Source: Candida dubliniensis CD36
Taxonomy: Eukaryota; Ascomycota; Pichiomycetes; Serinales; Debaryomycetaceae
DNA: 64,000 bases
Direction: 5' to 3'
Assembly (NCBI RefSeq): GCF_000026945.1
Contig: NC_012867.1
Coordinates: forward strand, 1-64,000
Below the pieces are notes generated by a model. It searched no databases and was not told where the DNA came from. It was given only the letters and a program-made list of their open reading frames with translations. The translations under genes and the position numbers were made by a program. How positions within the stretch are numbered: the first letter of the stretch is position 1; each line of letters opens with the position of its first letter. Shown here one piece after another: positions 18,301-26,919 of this stretch.

Positions 18301-19762
18301 TGCAAAAACTGCCACAATCAAAAAGAAAAACAACGCCGAATCTCAACCACAGCCAACGAAAAAATCCTTCCTTTCGAGAGACTTGTCACAACAGTTTGGT
18401 ATCAATCTACACATGTTTGCCAATCTCAGCGAAGAAAAACTTGTCTTGAAAGTATTAAGGTGCAACTCGGAAATTCTTGAAAACACAAGTGTGCTTGAAT
18501 TCTTCAACAACGAAGCATTGGTAGAGCTAAGTGATAGTTTATTTAGAAACTTGGCACCATACTCAACTGACCCCAGAACTCGAAAGAAACCAATGAAAAA
18601 CCCTGACGAATTGGAAAGAGCCGATAGAATTTTTTTGGAGTTGTGCTATAACCTCAGACACTATTGGCGATCGAGATCGCGTGCATTGTTGTTTCTGCAA
18701 ACATACAAAAAAGATTACGTCGATTTAATGAAAAAGCTAAACATTGTTGATGAAGCGAATGCTGCCTTAAAAAAATCTGAGAGCTTGCAAAATGTTTTGG
18801 GGATTATACGTACTGTGGGTAACTTTATGAATGACGACGCCAAGCAGGCATTGGGGTTCAAGTTGGATACATTGCAACGACTCAAGTTCATGAAGGACGA
18901 CCAGAACTCAATGACATTTTTGCATTACATTGAAAAGATTGTTCGTCACTCCTTCCCCGAGTACGGCTCGTTTGTTGATGACTTGAACGTTTTATCGACA
19001 TTGCACAATATATCAATCGAACAGTTGGAGACCGATTGTGAGGAAATGTCGCGGTCCGTCAAGAATATCACCGACTCGTTGGAAAGAGGTAAACTCAGCA
19101 ACAAAAAGGACTTGCACCCTGAAGACCGGATCCTCACTACAATCAGCTCGCCTATGCTAAATGCAAAGAACAAAAACGCCATGTTGCAATCCCATTTGAA
19201 ACGCACAACAGGAGAGTTAAACTCGTTAATGACATTTTTCGGTGAAAACCCAAAAGATTCAACTGCTAGAAATACATTCTTTTACAAGTTTGTCACATTT
19301 ATCAGCGAGTACAAAAAGGCCCATGTTGAAAATATCCAAAGAGAAGAAGAGCAAAGAACATACGAAATCCGGAAAAAGATCTTGGAGGATAAAATCGCCA
19401 AAAAGGAAAAGTCGAAAGAAGGCCTGGCCGAGCCAGAAGCTGTGGTCGACACAGCAGAAGAGTCGTCGGCGGTGATCGACTCCCTTTTGGAAAAATTAAA
19501 GTCCACCACCCCCGTTACCACCAACCGAACCAAGATAAGAAACAGACGAAGCAAGGCTTTATCGTTCTACAGCACCTCAGAAAACCCGCTACTTGAGTTG
19601 GATAGAGAATTCGCCAACACCAAATACGAAAGTGTGAATAATCTAAAACGACGCATGACAACACGAAAAGGGATTATCGATGGCGACACCAGCCCTAAAA
19701 GCGAACAGTTTATGCTGAGAGCTCAAGCAATGCTACACCAACTCAGAAAAGAAGAAGAATAA
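15347..19762 (+). CDS. BNR1: Formin, actin nucleator
   Basis: Formins nucleate and elongate actin filaments; Bnr1-type formins work at the bud neck/septin zone. The first in-frame ATG past the divergent promoter is 15347 (MSNSSPKRQSVFTKGMKKL), giving 1471 residues. Upstream frame to 14936 overlaps the helicase and is not used. An N-terminal GTPase-binding/FH3 region spans about 100-520. A coiled coil (ELVMEEKQSLERELE, KLQQEVEQLQQQNE) lies near 690-765. The FH1 polyproline region at about 814-904 has long proline runs separated by near-repeated PFMGTPSP units. FH2 begins near 935 (KLKQMHWDKLENIEKTFW) and includes GNFMNDDAKQALGFKLDTL. A basic C-terminus with a helical FMLRAQAMLHQL tail could be the DAD. 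Assignment to BNR1 rather than BNI1 rests on remembered gene order and length. CTG codons (first near 15433) should be read as Ser. Confidence 0.85.
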   Translation: MSNSSPKRQSVFTKGMKKLQKSKSLLNFSLESINEPPPENFSLDPKSNINTIGLSLVGYGLSNDHLPPPKQHPISEPDSPSRTTSPKLHVTTKFNTKQRVESFQTAANFKNQIPPDEIVDQLFEKLLSIRVFPNEALYSLKKQPVERKWELLLREHETNHHFDLKKLSKQAADKFLANRDKFQEHEFLMMSRGNTQEPKQKLKPLRIVSGGQDEEEAYMSSPSDSSKTVTVTKLVHDDSNTSKLSIESGGSSGAPTETESLLGLVNKKLKLRDGSPDWYVSRIMANKLSLRDCKKLERKLVENSLVKQTGVTWTQGFINAQGETALSVVLTKINKKSIKSNEEFDKEYLIVKCLKHINSEKETQPLKEKVYVVKALVFLLVSPRLTTRILVTEVLVMLMLHRDKTLWKSALEGLSNLQDRNGDYVIFQPWLNAFEETIIKYSWSQNKAGELSNLKNYATITLILINSMVDICTSLKRRISIRRDFGNARILNIFEKLAQIEDTRIDNEIEKYEMYAEEDYNAYIEGKNKRNSKQLPNIPKPTFKQLQVSDFIDIAEPVVESTTPETSTPENLKETSFEELSLEDNFFASESDSFDEEKSFMTKLKEAEDIESDGAMKSVLQRLMKLKRSERSTEDVHKMLVLVDSMLQHVTNESRVVGTDAHSVLNITIQKLMDRLSTEDMARRAVAESKKLSRQLELVMEEKQSLERELETNTVDTIRELKKENYYQTELIATQERQLSKLQQEVEQLQQQNETAFHNPPIVEPAGQQDFGNGTIATLKDTSSSPSKRPPTPPGLYTDKGQPNSIPAAPPIPDLVKGPPPPPSMDTASPAAPPPPPPPPPPPPPLPPFMGTPSPDAPPPPPLPPFMGTPSPAAPPPPLPSFLDNSKPPAGPPLPPPMPGLLQPGKVKELGVLFKEKHKPEPKHGITKTKADVVPSIRPKNKLKQMHWDKLENIEKTFWNNLEDSVLSNKLIEHGVLGEVEQVFAAKTATIKKKNNAESQPQPTKKSFLSRDLSQQFGINLHMFANLSEEKLVLKVLRCNSEILENTSVLEFFNNEALVELSDSLFRNLAPYSTDPRTRKKPMKNPDELERADRIFLELCYNLRHYWRSRSRALLFLQTYKKDYVDLMKKLNIVDEANAALKKSESLQNVLGIIRTVGNFMNDDAKQALGFKLDTLQRLKFMKDDQNSMTFLHYIEKIVRHSFPEYGSFVDDLNVLSTLHNISIEQLETDCEEMSRSVKNITDSLERGKLSNKKDLHPEDRILTTISSPMLNAKNKNAMLQSHLKRTTGELNSLMTFFGENPKDSTARNTFFYKFVTFISEYKKAHVENIQREEEQRTYEIRKKILEDKIAKKEKSKEGLAEPEAVVDTAEESSAVIDSLLEKLKSTTPVTTNRTKIRNRRSKALSFYSTSENPLLELDREFANTKYESVNNLKRRMTTRKGIIDGDTSPKSEQFMLRAQAMLHQLRKEEE

Positions 19763-19856
19763 ATAGTTACCCTGAAATGACTCATCGGAAAAACTACTCG
19801 CGATAATTTTCCTCTACTGCGTATAATTTTAACTTGTAGAAAAATTGTGATGCTCT

Positions 19857-19857
<1 letters not shown>

Positions 19858-19889
<32 letters not shown>
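19858..19889. repeat. Poly-T tract of about 32 bases
   Basis: Unbroken T-run about 38 bp upstream of the MIS11 ATG, followed by a CACTTCACTTCAC pyrimidine-rich leader. Likely a nucleosome-depleting promoter tract. Its exact length is the least certain base count in the area. Confidence 0.8.
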
Positions 19890-19926
19890 CACTCTTCTCT
19901 TCACTTCACTTCACAATCCAACAGTC

Positions 19927-22869
19927 ATGCTTAGGCTAAGACCAGCTATACGCTCGATTAGGAATTTCCACCGTACTTGCGTTAGCCTAGATGCGGTAGT
20001 CGTTTCAGGAACCAAGTTGGCCAACTCCATCAGAGCTAACGTGGCGGAAAAAGTTATCAATTACAACAAAGAACATTTTGGCGACAATAACAAATCGTTT
20101 GAAAATTTCCGATTCCAACCAAGCTTAACAATATTGCAAGTCGGGTCAAGACCAGACTCGTCTGCGTACGTCAAGTCCAAACTAAAGGCAGCTGCCTCGT
20201 CGAATATCAAATCAAAACTAATCAAATTAGACGAAACAATCTCCCAAGAAGATTTGGTTGAAGTGATAGACCGTTTAAATAAAGATCCTAAAGTTCACGG
20301 GATCCTAGTTCAGTTGCCATTACCAAAACATATAGACGAGTCGGTCATCACCAATGCGGTCGTTACCGATAAAGACGTTGATGGGTTTGATCATTATAAT
20401 GTTGGCCAACTATCGAAAAGAGGAGGCACTCCATTTTTCAAGCCGTGCACTCCAAATGGTATAATGGAGTTGATAAAGACAACTGGCGTTTCATTAAGAG
20501 GTAAAACTGCAGTTGTCATTGGTAGATCCGATATTGTTGGTACCCCTGTTGCTACAATGTTGAGAAACGAGGATTGTACCGTTACCGTGTGCCATAGATA
20601 CACACAGAACTTGCCAGAAATCGTAAGACAGGCCGACATTGTGGTTGCTGCTGTCGGAATCCCTGAATACGTCAAGGCCGATTGGATCAAAGAAGGGGCT
20701 GTTGTGATTGATGTTGGTATCAATTACAAAGACGACCCAACAGCAAAAAGAGGAAGACGTTTGGTGGGTGATATTGACTATGAGGAGGTCGCCAAAAAGG
20801 CGTCCTTTATTACTCCTGTCCCAGGAGGTGTTGGTCCAATGACAGTGGCAATGTTGTGTTCCAACGTATACGACGCTGCCCTAATCCATGCCAAGAAAGC
20901 CCATGAGCACGGGTTCAAGCCTTTGGAATTGAATATCAAAGACCCAGTTCCATCCGATATCGAAATCTCAAGAACCCAAAAGCCCAAAAAAATAACCAAG
21001 GTTGCCCAGGAATTGGGTATACTAGATGCAGAATTAGAGCCATACGGCCATTACAAGGCCAAAGTCGACCCAAAAAGCGTGATTGAAAGATTAGACGAGC
21101 AAGCAGAAGGGTCAGCCCAAGATAAGGGTAACTACGTTTTGGTGGCCGGTATTACCCCAACACCTTTGGGTGAAGGTAAATCAACAACTACCATGGGGTT
21201 GACACAAGCGCTTGGTGCGCATTTGGGATACAATGCTATTGCTAATGTTAGACAGCCATCAATGGGACCAACGTTTGGTGTCAAAGGTGGTGCTGCTGGA
21301 GGTGGTTATGCCCAAGTCATTCCTATGGACGAGTTTAATATGCATTTGACAGGTGACATTCACGCAATCTCGGCTGCCCAGAATTTGTTGTGTGCTGCAG
21401 TAGATACAAGAATGTTCCACGAATCGACGTCTAAAACCACCACAGGATTCTTCAAACGGTTAGTGCCAGTGAAAAAGGGCAAGAGAAGTTTTACCCCATC
21501 GATGTTAAAGAGATTGGAAAAATTGGGAATTGACAAAACCAACCCTGACGACTTGACTGCTGAAGAAATTGAAAAATTCGCCAAGCTCAATATCGACCCT
21601 GATTCCATCACCATCAAAAGAGTGGTTGATTGCAACGATAGATTTGTCAGAGAAATCACCATTGGAGAAGGGAAAAACGAAGCTAGTAAATACCCACCTC
21701 GTAAAACCGGTATGGACATTACCGTTGCTAGCGAGTTGATGGCCATCTTGGCATTGTCAAACTCACTAAAAGATCTTAGACAAAGAGTTGGGAAGCTTGT
21801 TGTTGGTACTCAACGCGACACGGGCGTTGCCATTACTGCTGAAGACATTGGTTGTGCTGGAGCAATAACCGCTTTATTGAAAGACGCCATTAAACCAAAC
21901 TTGATGCAAAGTCTTGAAGGTACTCCTGTTTTTGTGCACGCTGGACCATTTGCAAACATCTCAATTGGTGCTTCGTCCGTTATTGCCGATAAGCTTGCTC
22001 TTAAGTTGACCTCACCTTCCAATCCAATCAACAATGGCGACACAGGGTTTGTTGTTACTGAAGCTGGTTTTGACTTTACTATGGGTGGTGAAAGATTCTT
22101 CAACATTAAATGCAGAGCTTCTGGGTTAAAGCCTGACGCTGTGGTTTTAGTTGCTACTTCCAGAGCATTGAAGTTACATGGCGGGGCTACCGACGTTAAA
22201 CCAGGACAACCACTTCCAGCAGAATACATCACCGAAAACCTTGAATATCTCGAAAAAGGATGTGCCAACTTGGCCAAACAGATTTCCAATATTAAACAAT
22301 ACAATGTCCCCGTTGTTGTCGCCATCAACCAATTTGAAACAGATACCGACGCTGAAATCAAGTTGATCCAGTCTCTTGCATTGAAAGCTGGCGCCGACTT
22401 TGCTGTTCCATCAAACCACTGGGCTAAAGGTGGTGCTGGGGCCGTGGATCTTGCTTCTGCTGTTGTCGACGCTGTAAAGTTAGCACCATTGGAACAACAA
22501 AAGTATTTGTATGATGTGAACGACACGGTAGAGGAGAAATTATTAGCCATTACCACAAAAATGTATGGTGCATCAGGAATCGAATTGTCTCCGTTGGCCA
22601 AAAAGCAGATTGAGACCTACACCAAGCAGGGGTACGATAAGTTGCCAATTTGTATTGCCAAGACCCAATACTCTTTATCGCACGACCCTTCGTTAAAGGG
22701 AGTGCCAACAGGGTTCACGGTTCCTATTAGAGAAGTAAGATGTTCTGCTGGTGCTGGTTATTTGTATGCCTTGGCAGCCGAAATCATGACCATTCCTGGA
22801 TTGCCCACCCATGCTGGTTTTATGAATGTTGAAGTAAACGACAAAGGTGAAATAGAAGGGTTATTTTAA
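19927..22869 (+). CDS. MIS11: Mitochondrial C1-tetrahydrofolate synthase
   Basis: Trifunctional enzyme: methylene-THF dehydrogenase, methenyl-THF cyclohydrolase and formyl-THF synthetase. It supplies one-carbon units and formyl-THF in mitochondria. The protein is 980 residues from ATG 19927. The N-terminus MLRLRPAIRSIRNFHRT is basic, lacks acidic residues and fits a mitochondrial presequence. The dehydrogenase/cyclohydrolase domain spans about 20-340, with YVKSKLKAA (catalytic Lys region), LVQLPLPKHID, KDVDGF, VIGRSDIVGTP and TPVPGGVGPMTVAML. The synthetase domain spans about 355-980, with TPTPLGEGKSTTTMG (nucleotide loop near 408), VRQPSMGPTFGVKGGAAGGG and a conserved EAGFDFTMGGERF. The presequence favours MIS11 over cytosolic ADE3. 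The stop is 6 bp from that of the convergent neighbour. Confidence 0.93.
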   Translation: MLRLRPAIRSIRNFHRTCVSLDAVVVSGTKLANSIRANVAEKVINYNKEHFGDNNKSFENFRFQPSLTILQVGSRPDSSAYVKSKLKAAASSNIKSKLIKLDETISQEDLVEVIDRLNKDPKVHGILVQLPLPKHIDESVITNAVVTDKDVDGFDHYNVGQLSKRGGTPFFKPCTPNGIMELIKTTGVSLRGKTAVVIGRSDIVGTPVATMLRNEDCTVTVCHRYTQNLPEIVRQADIVVAAVGIPEYVKADWIKEGAVVIDVGINYKDDPTAKRGRRLVGDIDYEEVAKKASFITPVPGGVGPMTVAMLCSNVYDAALIHAKKAHEHGFKPLELNIKDPVPSDIEISRTQKPKKITKVAQELGILDAELEPYGHYKAKVDPKSVIERLDEQAEGSAQDKGNYVLVAGITPTPLGEGKSTTTMGLTQALGAHLGYNAIANVRQPSMGPTFGVKGGAAGGGYAQVIPMDEFNMHLTGDIHAISAAQNLLCAAVDTRMFHESTSKTTTGFFKRLVPVKKGKRSFTPSMLKRLEKLGIDKTNPDDLTAEEIEKFAKLNIDPDSITIKRVVDCNDRFVREITIGEGKNEASKYPPRKTGMDITVASELMAILALSNSLKDLRQRVGKLVVGTQRDTGVAITAEDIGCAGAITALLKDAIKPNLMQSLEGTPVFVHAGPFANISIGASSVIADKLALKLTSPSNPINNGDTGFVVTEAGFDFTMGGERFFNIKCRASGLKPDAVVLVATSRALKLHGGATDVKPGQPLPAEYITENLEYLEKGCANLAKQISNIKQYNVPVVVAINQFETDTDAEIKLIQSLALKAGADFAVPSNHWAKGGAGAVDLASAVVDAVKLAPLEQQKYLYDVNDTVEEKLLAITTKMYGASGIELSPLAKKQIETYTKQGYDKLPICIAKTQYSLSHDPSLKGVPTGFTVPIREVRCSAGAGYLYALAAEIMTIPGLPTHAGFMNVEVNDKGEIEGLF

Positions 22870-22875
22870 TAGAAC

Positions 22876-23562
22876 CTATACAATCTTATATATTCTTTTA
22901 TCTGTAATATCTAAATCCCCATTAGCAATATTGTAGCTCTTGCCAAAAGTGTCCTGGTCATTAACAATCTCATAAATGACCTTGGCCACATCAGCTCTGG
23001 TGATAGTACCAATATCTTCATCAGTACCCTTGATAATTCTGATTTTCCCAGTTGCTGCTTCGTCAGTCAATTCAGTAGGCTTCAAAATCGTGTAATCCAA
23101 CTCACCACCAAACTCGTTTACCAAAACCCGATCAGCATAATGCTTAGCAATATAGTAATTTCTCAAGGATAAATTGCTGAAAAATTCACGATTGTCGGCA
23201 TGGATGGCACTAATAATAATAAAACGCTTAACTTGTGCCTCAACACTAGCTTCAAATGTCTTTACTGCTGCATCCAAATCCACCTGCAAAAGATTCTTCC
23301 CTGCCGACCCAACAGTAAAAACAACCGCATCGTGGCCCTTAATGGCCGATGCAATCTCACCAACATTAGCATTATCCAAAGTAAAGTTCAACAACGAAAC
23401 ATTAGGGGAATTCGAAGTAATCGATTTGATGGTTTTTGCTTGTTCATTGTTTCTGACAACAGCAGTTCCTTTGAAAACAGATGTCTTATCAGCTAACAAA
23501 CGGACAAATTGCTGACCAATCTTTCCATGGGACCCAAATACAATGATATTCTTAACAGACAT
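22876..23562 (-). CDS. NAD(P)-binding Rossmann-fold protein (atypical SDR)
   Basis: 228 residues from ATG 23562 (MSVKNIIVFGSHGKIGQQF). The N-terminal GSHGKIGQQ fits the GxxGxxG dinucleotide loop. VVFTVGSAGKN, a serine-rich FIIISAIHAD strand and a YYIAKHYADRVL helix (YxxxK) follow, typical of NmrA/NAD(P)-binding_10 atypical SDRs. The closest type I can recall is the uncharacterised S. cerevisiae YMR090W group. Substrate unknown; cytosolic, with no targeting signal. It is on the same strand as EPL1, 131 bp downstream, with a 20-base poly-A/T tract just upstream of its start. Confidence 0.75.
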   Translation of the reverse strand: MSVKNIIVFGSHGKIGQQFVRLLADKTSVFKGTAVVRNNEQAKTIKSITSNSPNVSLLNFTLDNANVGEIASAIKGHDAVVFTVGSAGKNLLQVDLDAAVKTFEASVEAQVKRFIIISAIHADNREFFSNLSLRNYYIAKHYADRVLVNEFGGELDYTILKPTELTDEAATGKIRIIKGTDEDIGTITRADVAKVIYEIVNDQDTFGKSYNIANGDLDITDKRIYKIV

Positions 23563-23693
23563 GACTGAGGAGAAACAAGAAAAAAAAAAAAAAAAAACGC
23601 CAGGGGCCTGGCCGGTATTTATACATTTTCTTGCTTAGTAATCATTTCAGGGGGATGAAACCTCGCCACAACTTTCCTTTTATTACAAAATGA

Positions 23694-25961
23694 CTATTTA
23701 CGTGTTCTATTTAACAACATAGACCCAAATCTGATCGATTGGGTCGATGGGCTGATGCCATTCAACTTTGAAGGATCCAAACTAAATGGATCGGTTGTTT
23801 TGTATTCCGTATCAAACTTCCACTTTGACTGTAACCGTTTGATGGCATCCTCTTTACAATATATGTCTGGTATAGTTCCAACACGATCGGAATTTGGACT
23901 CTCCAACAAACTATTTGACTGAGGATGCTGGTGCTGGTGCTGGTGGTCCAAAAACACTCGGCCAGCCCGGCCGACTCTTCGACGAATCCTCTGCGGAAAT
24001 GCCATACCTGGATCATTTGCCTCTTTCGGCTCAACATCCTTAAAGCCATTGGTATATGAACTAAAATCCTGTGTCTCTACGCTATGCAATAAACGTTCAA
24101 TATAACCACTGGTTGATTTATATTTTTCCTCGAGCAAAGACAGTAGATGTGGAAATGCCTTGGACGGTACCAACTCGCCATTAGAACCCAAAAAAGTTTT
24201 TACACCAGGTAAAGGTTTTTTCTCTTCAAATAGCTTTTTAAGCTGATCATTGAGGTAGTTCGATGTATTGAATTGGTGATAATGCGTCGCAGCAATCGAT
24301 GAATACGGAATATGGCTCAACTCTTCAGCTCGATTGGTGGAAATATCGAAAAAAGGCTGGTACGGGTCATCCGTCAAATTAATAAACCCCTTGTCGTGTT
24401 CCTTTCTCTTGCGCAATTTCTCCAATACCGCACGCTTGATGGTTTCATTCTTTTCTTTCAAAACCAACGAAACAGTAACAAGATCCATATCGGGAACTTT
24501 GGCGGGTGGGAGTTTGACATAAGGCTGGCCTGTCGACGTACCATCTTGTTTTTGTGGTGGGTGTGGTGGTTGCTGGGGCGTTGCCTGCTGCTGTAGTGTT
24601 TGCTGTTGCTTGACGGCAAGCTCGTGGTCTTGCTTCTTCTTTTCTCTCTTCTTCTTCTCTCTCTCTTCATCTTCGGAAGTACGCACAACCTTCTTCTTTT
24701 TATGCGGAAAGAACAAGTAATCGTCACCTTTGATATTAAGCTCTCTCTTGCATGCCTTTGTGTTGCACCTAACCTTAAACAACTCATGTTCGGATTGGAA
24801 ATTCTCAAGCTTAAGTATCTCCCTCTCACTAACACTCATTATCAAATCGCGTGCTCGATGTAATGACTTTTGCATCAGTCTTATTCGCTCGGCACCAATT
24901 GTATCGGCCCTTCTAGTTTTCCTTGCTTGTCGGAACTCACGCCTTCTGAAACATATATAGGGATCATTATCGTTCTCCTTTTCGTTTGAATTGGGATCCT
25001 CAAACTTGAGTGTCGGCTGGATGGTTTTCCCCTTTCGTTCAATTTTCCTCTCCTTCCAGTGGTCATAAATAGGTCTCCCAAACAATTCAAACAATTTGGG
25101 GATAGGTCTCACTGCGGTTGTAGATACTTGGTTCTTATCAAAAATGGTAACAAACGGTTCGTATTTGATCTCCTTCGACAATCTCTCCTTTAGTGCGGTG
25201 GTCGATATATACTCTAGATTCCCACCGTTAGTGACAATATACGGGTTACTTGTTTTCACTGCACTTTTAAACTGATCCACAATATATGACGACAACTCCT
25301 CGTACGATAGAATGTTGGTGGGGTCCATAGACAAAAACGGTTGCCTCGCCTCAATGGTCTTTTCCAACTTGTCACAAATTGTTTCAAACTCCAATTCAGT
25401 ACACTTTCTATTATTTTCTTCGGACTTGTTTTTCTTTTTGGGATAGTACTTGCATAGTGTCTCTCTATAAAATTTCTCATCTATTTCGTCCATATTGTAC
25501 TGCACCCCAACGGTGTCCTCAACAGTCGCACTAAACTTGATATATGTTTCTGGTTGCTTGAACTTTTGATCCTTGTAGTATTTGTGTGCCTCTGGCCATA
25601 TCCTCGAAGCATCCGGCGTAGGAATATACATGTCACTAGTTTTCTCTTCTTTTTGGGATCCCAAAAGCGCCTTTTGTGCGGCATTGATCACTTGTTGAAG
25701 ATGCACCTCTTCTTCCTCGTTTTTGTCAACCCCAGTTTCAACGGCATGAATATCTCTTGGCTGTTGTGTGGATGATGCATTGGAATTTAAATGATGCACT
25801 TGACTAGGCTCTAGTTCATTGCTATCTAGTGTAGGTAGGTCTCTCTGTTTATAAATAGTCAACGGCTGTTTCACCGAGATCTTTCTTTGACGGAACCTAG
25901 CACCAGTAACATGTTGCTTGGCCTTACCTTGGTTCTTTGCTGGTGCTGGTGCTGCTGCCAT
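23694..25961 (-). CDS. EPL1: Enhancer-of-polycomb-like NuA4 subunit
   Basis: Epl1 is the scaffold of the NuA4 and piccolo NuA4 histone H4/H2A acetyltransferase, holding Esa1, Yng2 and Eaf6 (family). The start at ATG 25961 (MAAAPAPAKNQGKAKQH) leaves a typical EPcA N-terminus: TGARFRQRKISVKQPLTIYK, then an acidic linker and a charged YYMDEIDEKFY-type segment near 200-230. The frame runs further upstream to 26339, but that part reads as non-coding AT-rich sequence. The protein is 755 residues, with EPcA roughly 30-330, a KKK/RE-rich coiled stretch and a Gln/Pro-rich patch near 480-530, and a conserved C-terminal region (RVGRAGRVFLDH). Intron-free. The length fits yeast Epl1 (about 830). Confidence 0.85.
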   Translation of the reverse strand: MAAAPAPAKNQGKAKQHVTGARFRQRKISVKQPLTIYKQRDLPTLDSNELEPSQVHHLNSNASSTQQPRDIHAVETGVDKNEEEEVHLQQVINAAQKALLGSQKEEKTSDMYIPTPDASRIWPEAHKYYKDQKFKQPETYIKFSATVEDTVGVQYNMDEIDEKFYRETLCKYYPKKKNKSEENNRKCTELEFETICDKLEKTIEARQPFLSMDPTNILSYEELSSYIVDQFKSAVKTSNPYIVTNGGNLEYISTTALKERLSKEIKYEPFVTIFDKNQVSTTAVRPIPKLFELFGRPIYDHWKERKIERKGKTIQPTLKFEDPNSNEKENDNDPYICFRRREFRQARKTRRADTIGAERIRLMQKSLHRARDLIMSVSEREILKLENFQSEHELFKVRCNTKACKRELNIKGDDYLFFPHKKKKVVRTSEDEEREKKKREKKKQDHELAVKQQQTLQQQATPQQPPHPPQKQDGTSTGQPYVKLPPAKVPDMDLVTVSLVLKEKNETIKRAVLEKLRKRKEHDKGFINLTDDPYQPFFDISTNRAEELSHIPYSSIAATHYHQFNTSNYLNDQLKKLFEEKKPLPGVKTFLGSNGELVPSKAFPHLLSLLEEKYKSTSGYIERLLHSVETQDFSSYTNGFKDVEPKEANDPGMAFPQRIRRRVGRAGRVFLDHQHQHQHPQSNSLLESPNSDRVGTIPDIYCKEDAIKRLQSKWKFDTEYKTTDPFSLDPSKLNGISPSTQSIRFGSMLLNRTRK

Positions 25962-26919
25962 GTCCCAATTACAAGCAAGCTTAATTGTTGTTGAATAAAC
26001 TATTGATGTTTGGATGTCGCTGTGTTTTGGTTTTCTCACTTGCTTCTTTGTCCAATGGAAAGGGAAAAAAAATTTTTTTGTTGTTGTCGATGGTGGTGCG
26101 TGGTGAACAAAGTTAAAAAAAACTGGCCGTTTGACGTAGGATTTATACCCTTGTATAGTCTTTAAATCAGTAAATAACGGTGTCTTGAGATAGTAGACCA
26201 ACGTAAAAGTACTTTTATCACCTTTTTTTGATCGATTAACCCTTAGAATGGCACCTAAACTGATGAATTTGTCCGTCAACTGATAATTCGGTCGTTCGAA
26301 ACAAAATTTTCTCCTTGTTTTCGCATTTTCATAAGTCACTCGATTTTATTCTTGGAAATTTCTTTCGGCTTGTGAAATATCTGGTACGTGCACGACAAAT
26401 GGTCAGTATGGGGAATAACCACTAACTAGTATGTGTGCCATATCCACCAGTCCAGTACATACGTGCTCTTCTAAACAGACTAATCTGATCACCATCAGGT
26501 GAATCCGCTGTACCAAGTACAACTTTCAATGGTAGCCATTGCTGGGTCTCAATCACTATAGTTGTTTAAGTTGTGCTGGACGCTATCTGTGCTATGGTTT
26601 GTGGGACGACAGACTAGGCAACATCCTAAACAGATTTATACTATGTCCATTGTAACTGTTATATCTATTTCGTCTTGATATGTAGTGGTAAGAAAAAGAA
26701 GTGGAGTGTTGGTAGTAAGCTCAGATAAATATTTTCTGATTGGATTTCCTAAAAGGTCTTTCATTTTTTTTTTTTTTTTGAATTTAAGAAAATGAAGCCA
26801 AATTATATACAGGCTGTAGGTAACGTGACCAGCAATATGCAGTTTCCAGTTTCTCTTTAATAGGGGAAAACATTCAACTCCTTGTGTTGACTGAACCTCA
26901 TACTTACTCAACTTCCCCA
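25962..26919. other. Divergent EPL1 / WD-repeat gene intergenic region
   Basis: 958 bp between two divergent ATGs. It holds poly-T/A tracts near 26070 and 26766-26780. No conserved ORF or RNA is seen; the antisense frame 26636-27067 overlaps the WD gene and lacks features. Confidence 0.5.

Noticed and set aside
17749..18333. 194-codon Gly-rich minus-strand ORF
   Set aside because: Antisense of the formin proline-rich FH1 region; CCA/CCG codons read as Gly-rich on the other strand.
21810..22601. 263-codon minus-strand ORF
   Set aside because: Antisense shadow of MIS11, caused by its biased codon use.
25962..26339. N-terminal extension of the EPL1 frame
   Set aside because: Low-complexity translation with poly-A/T features, followed by a canonical Epl1 start at 25961.
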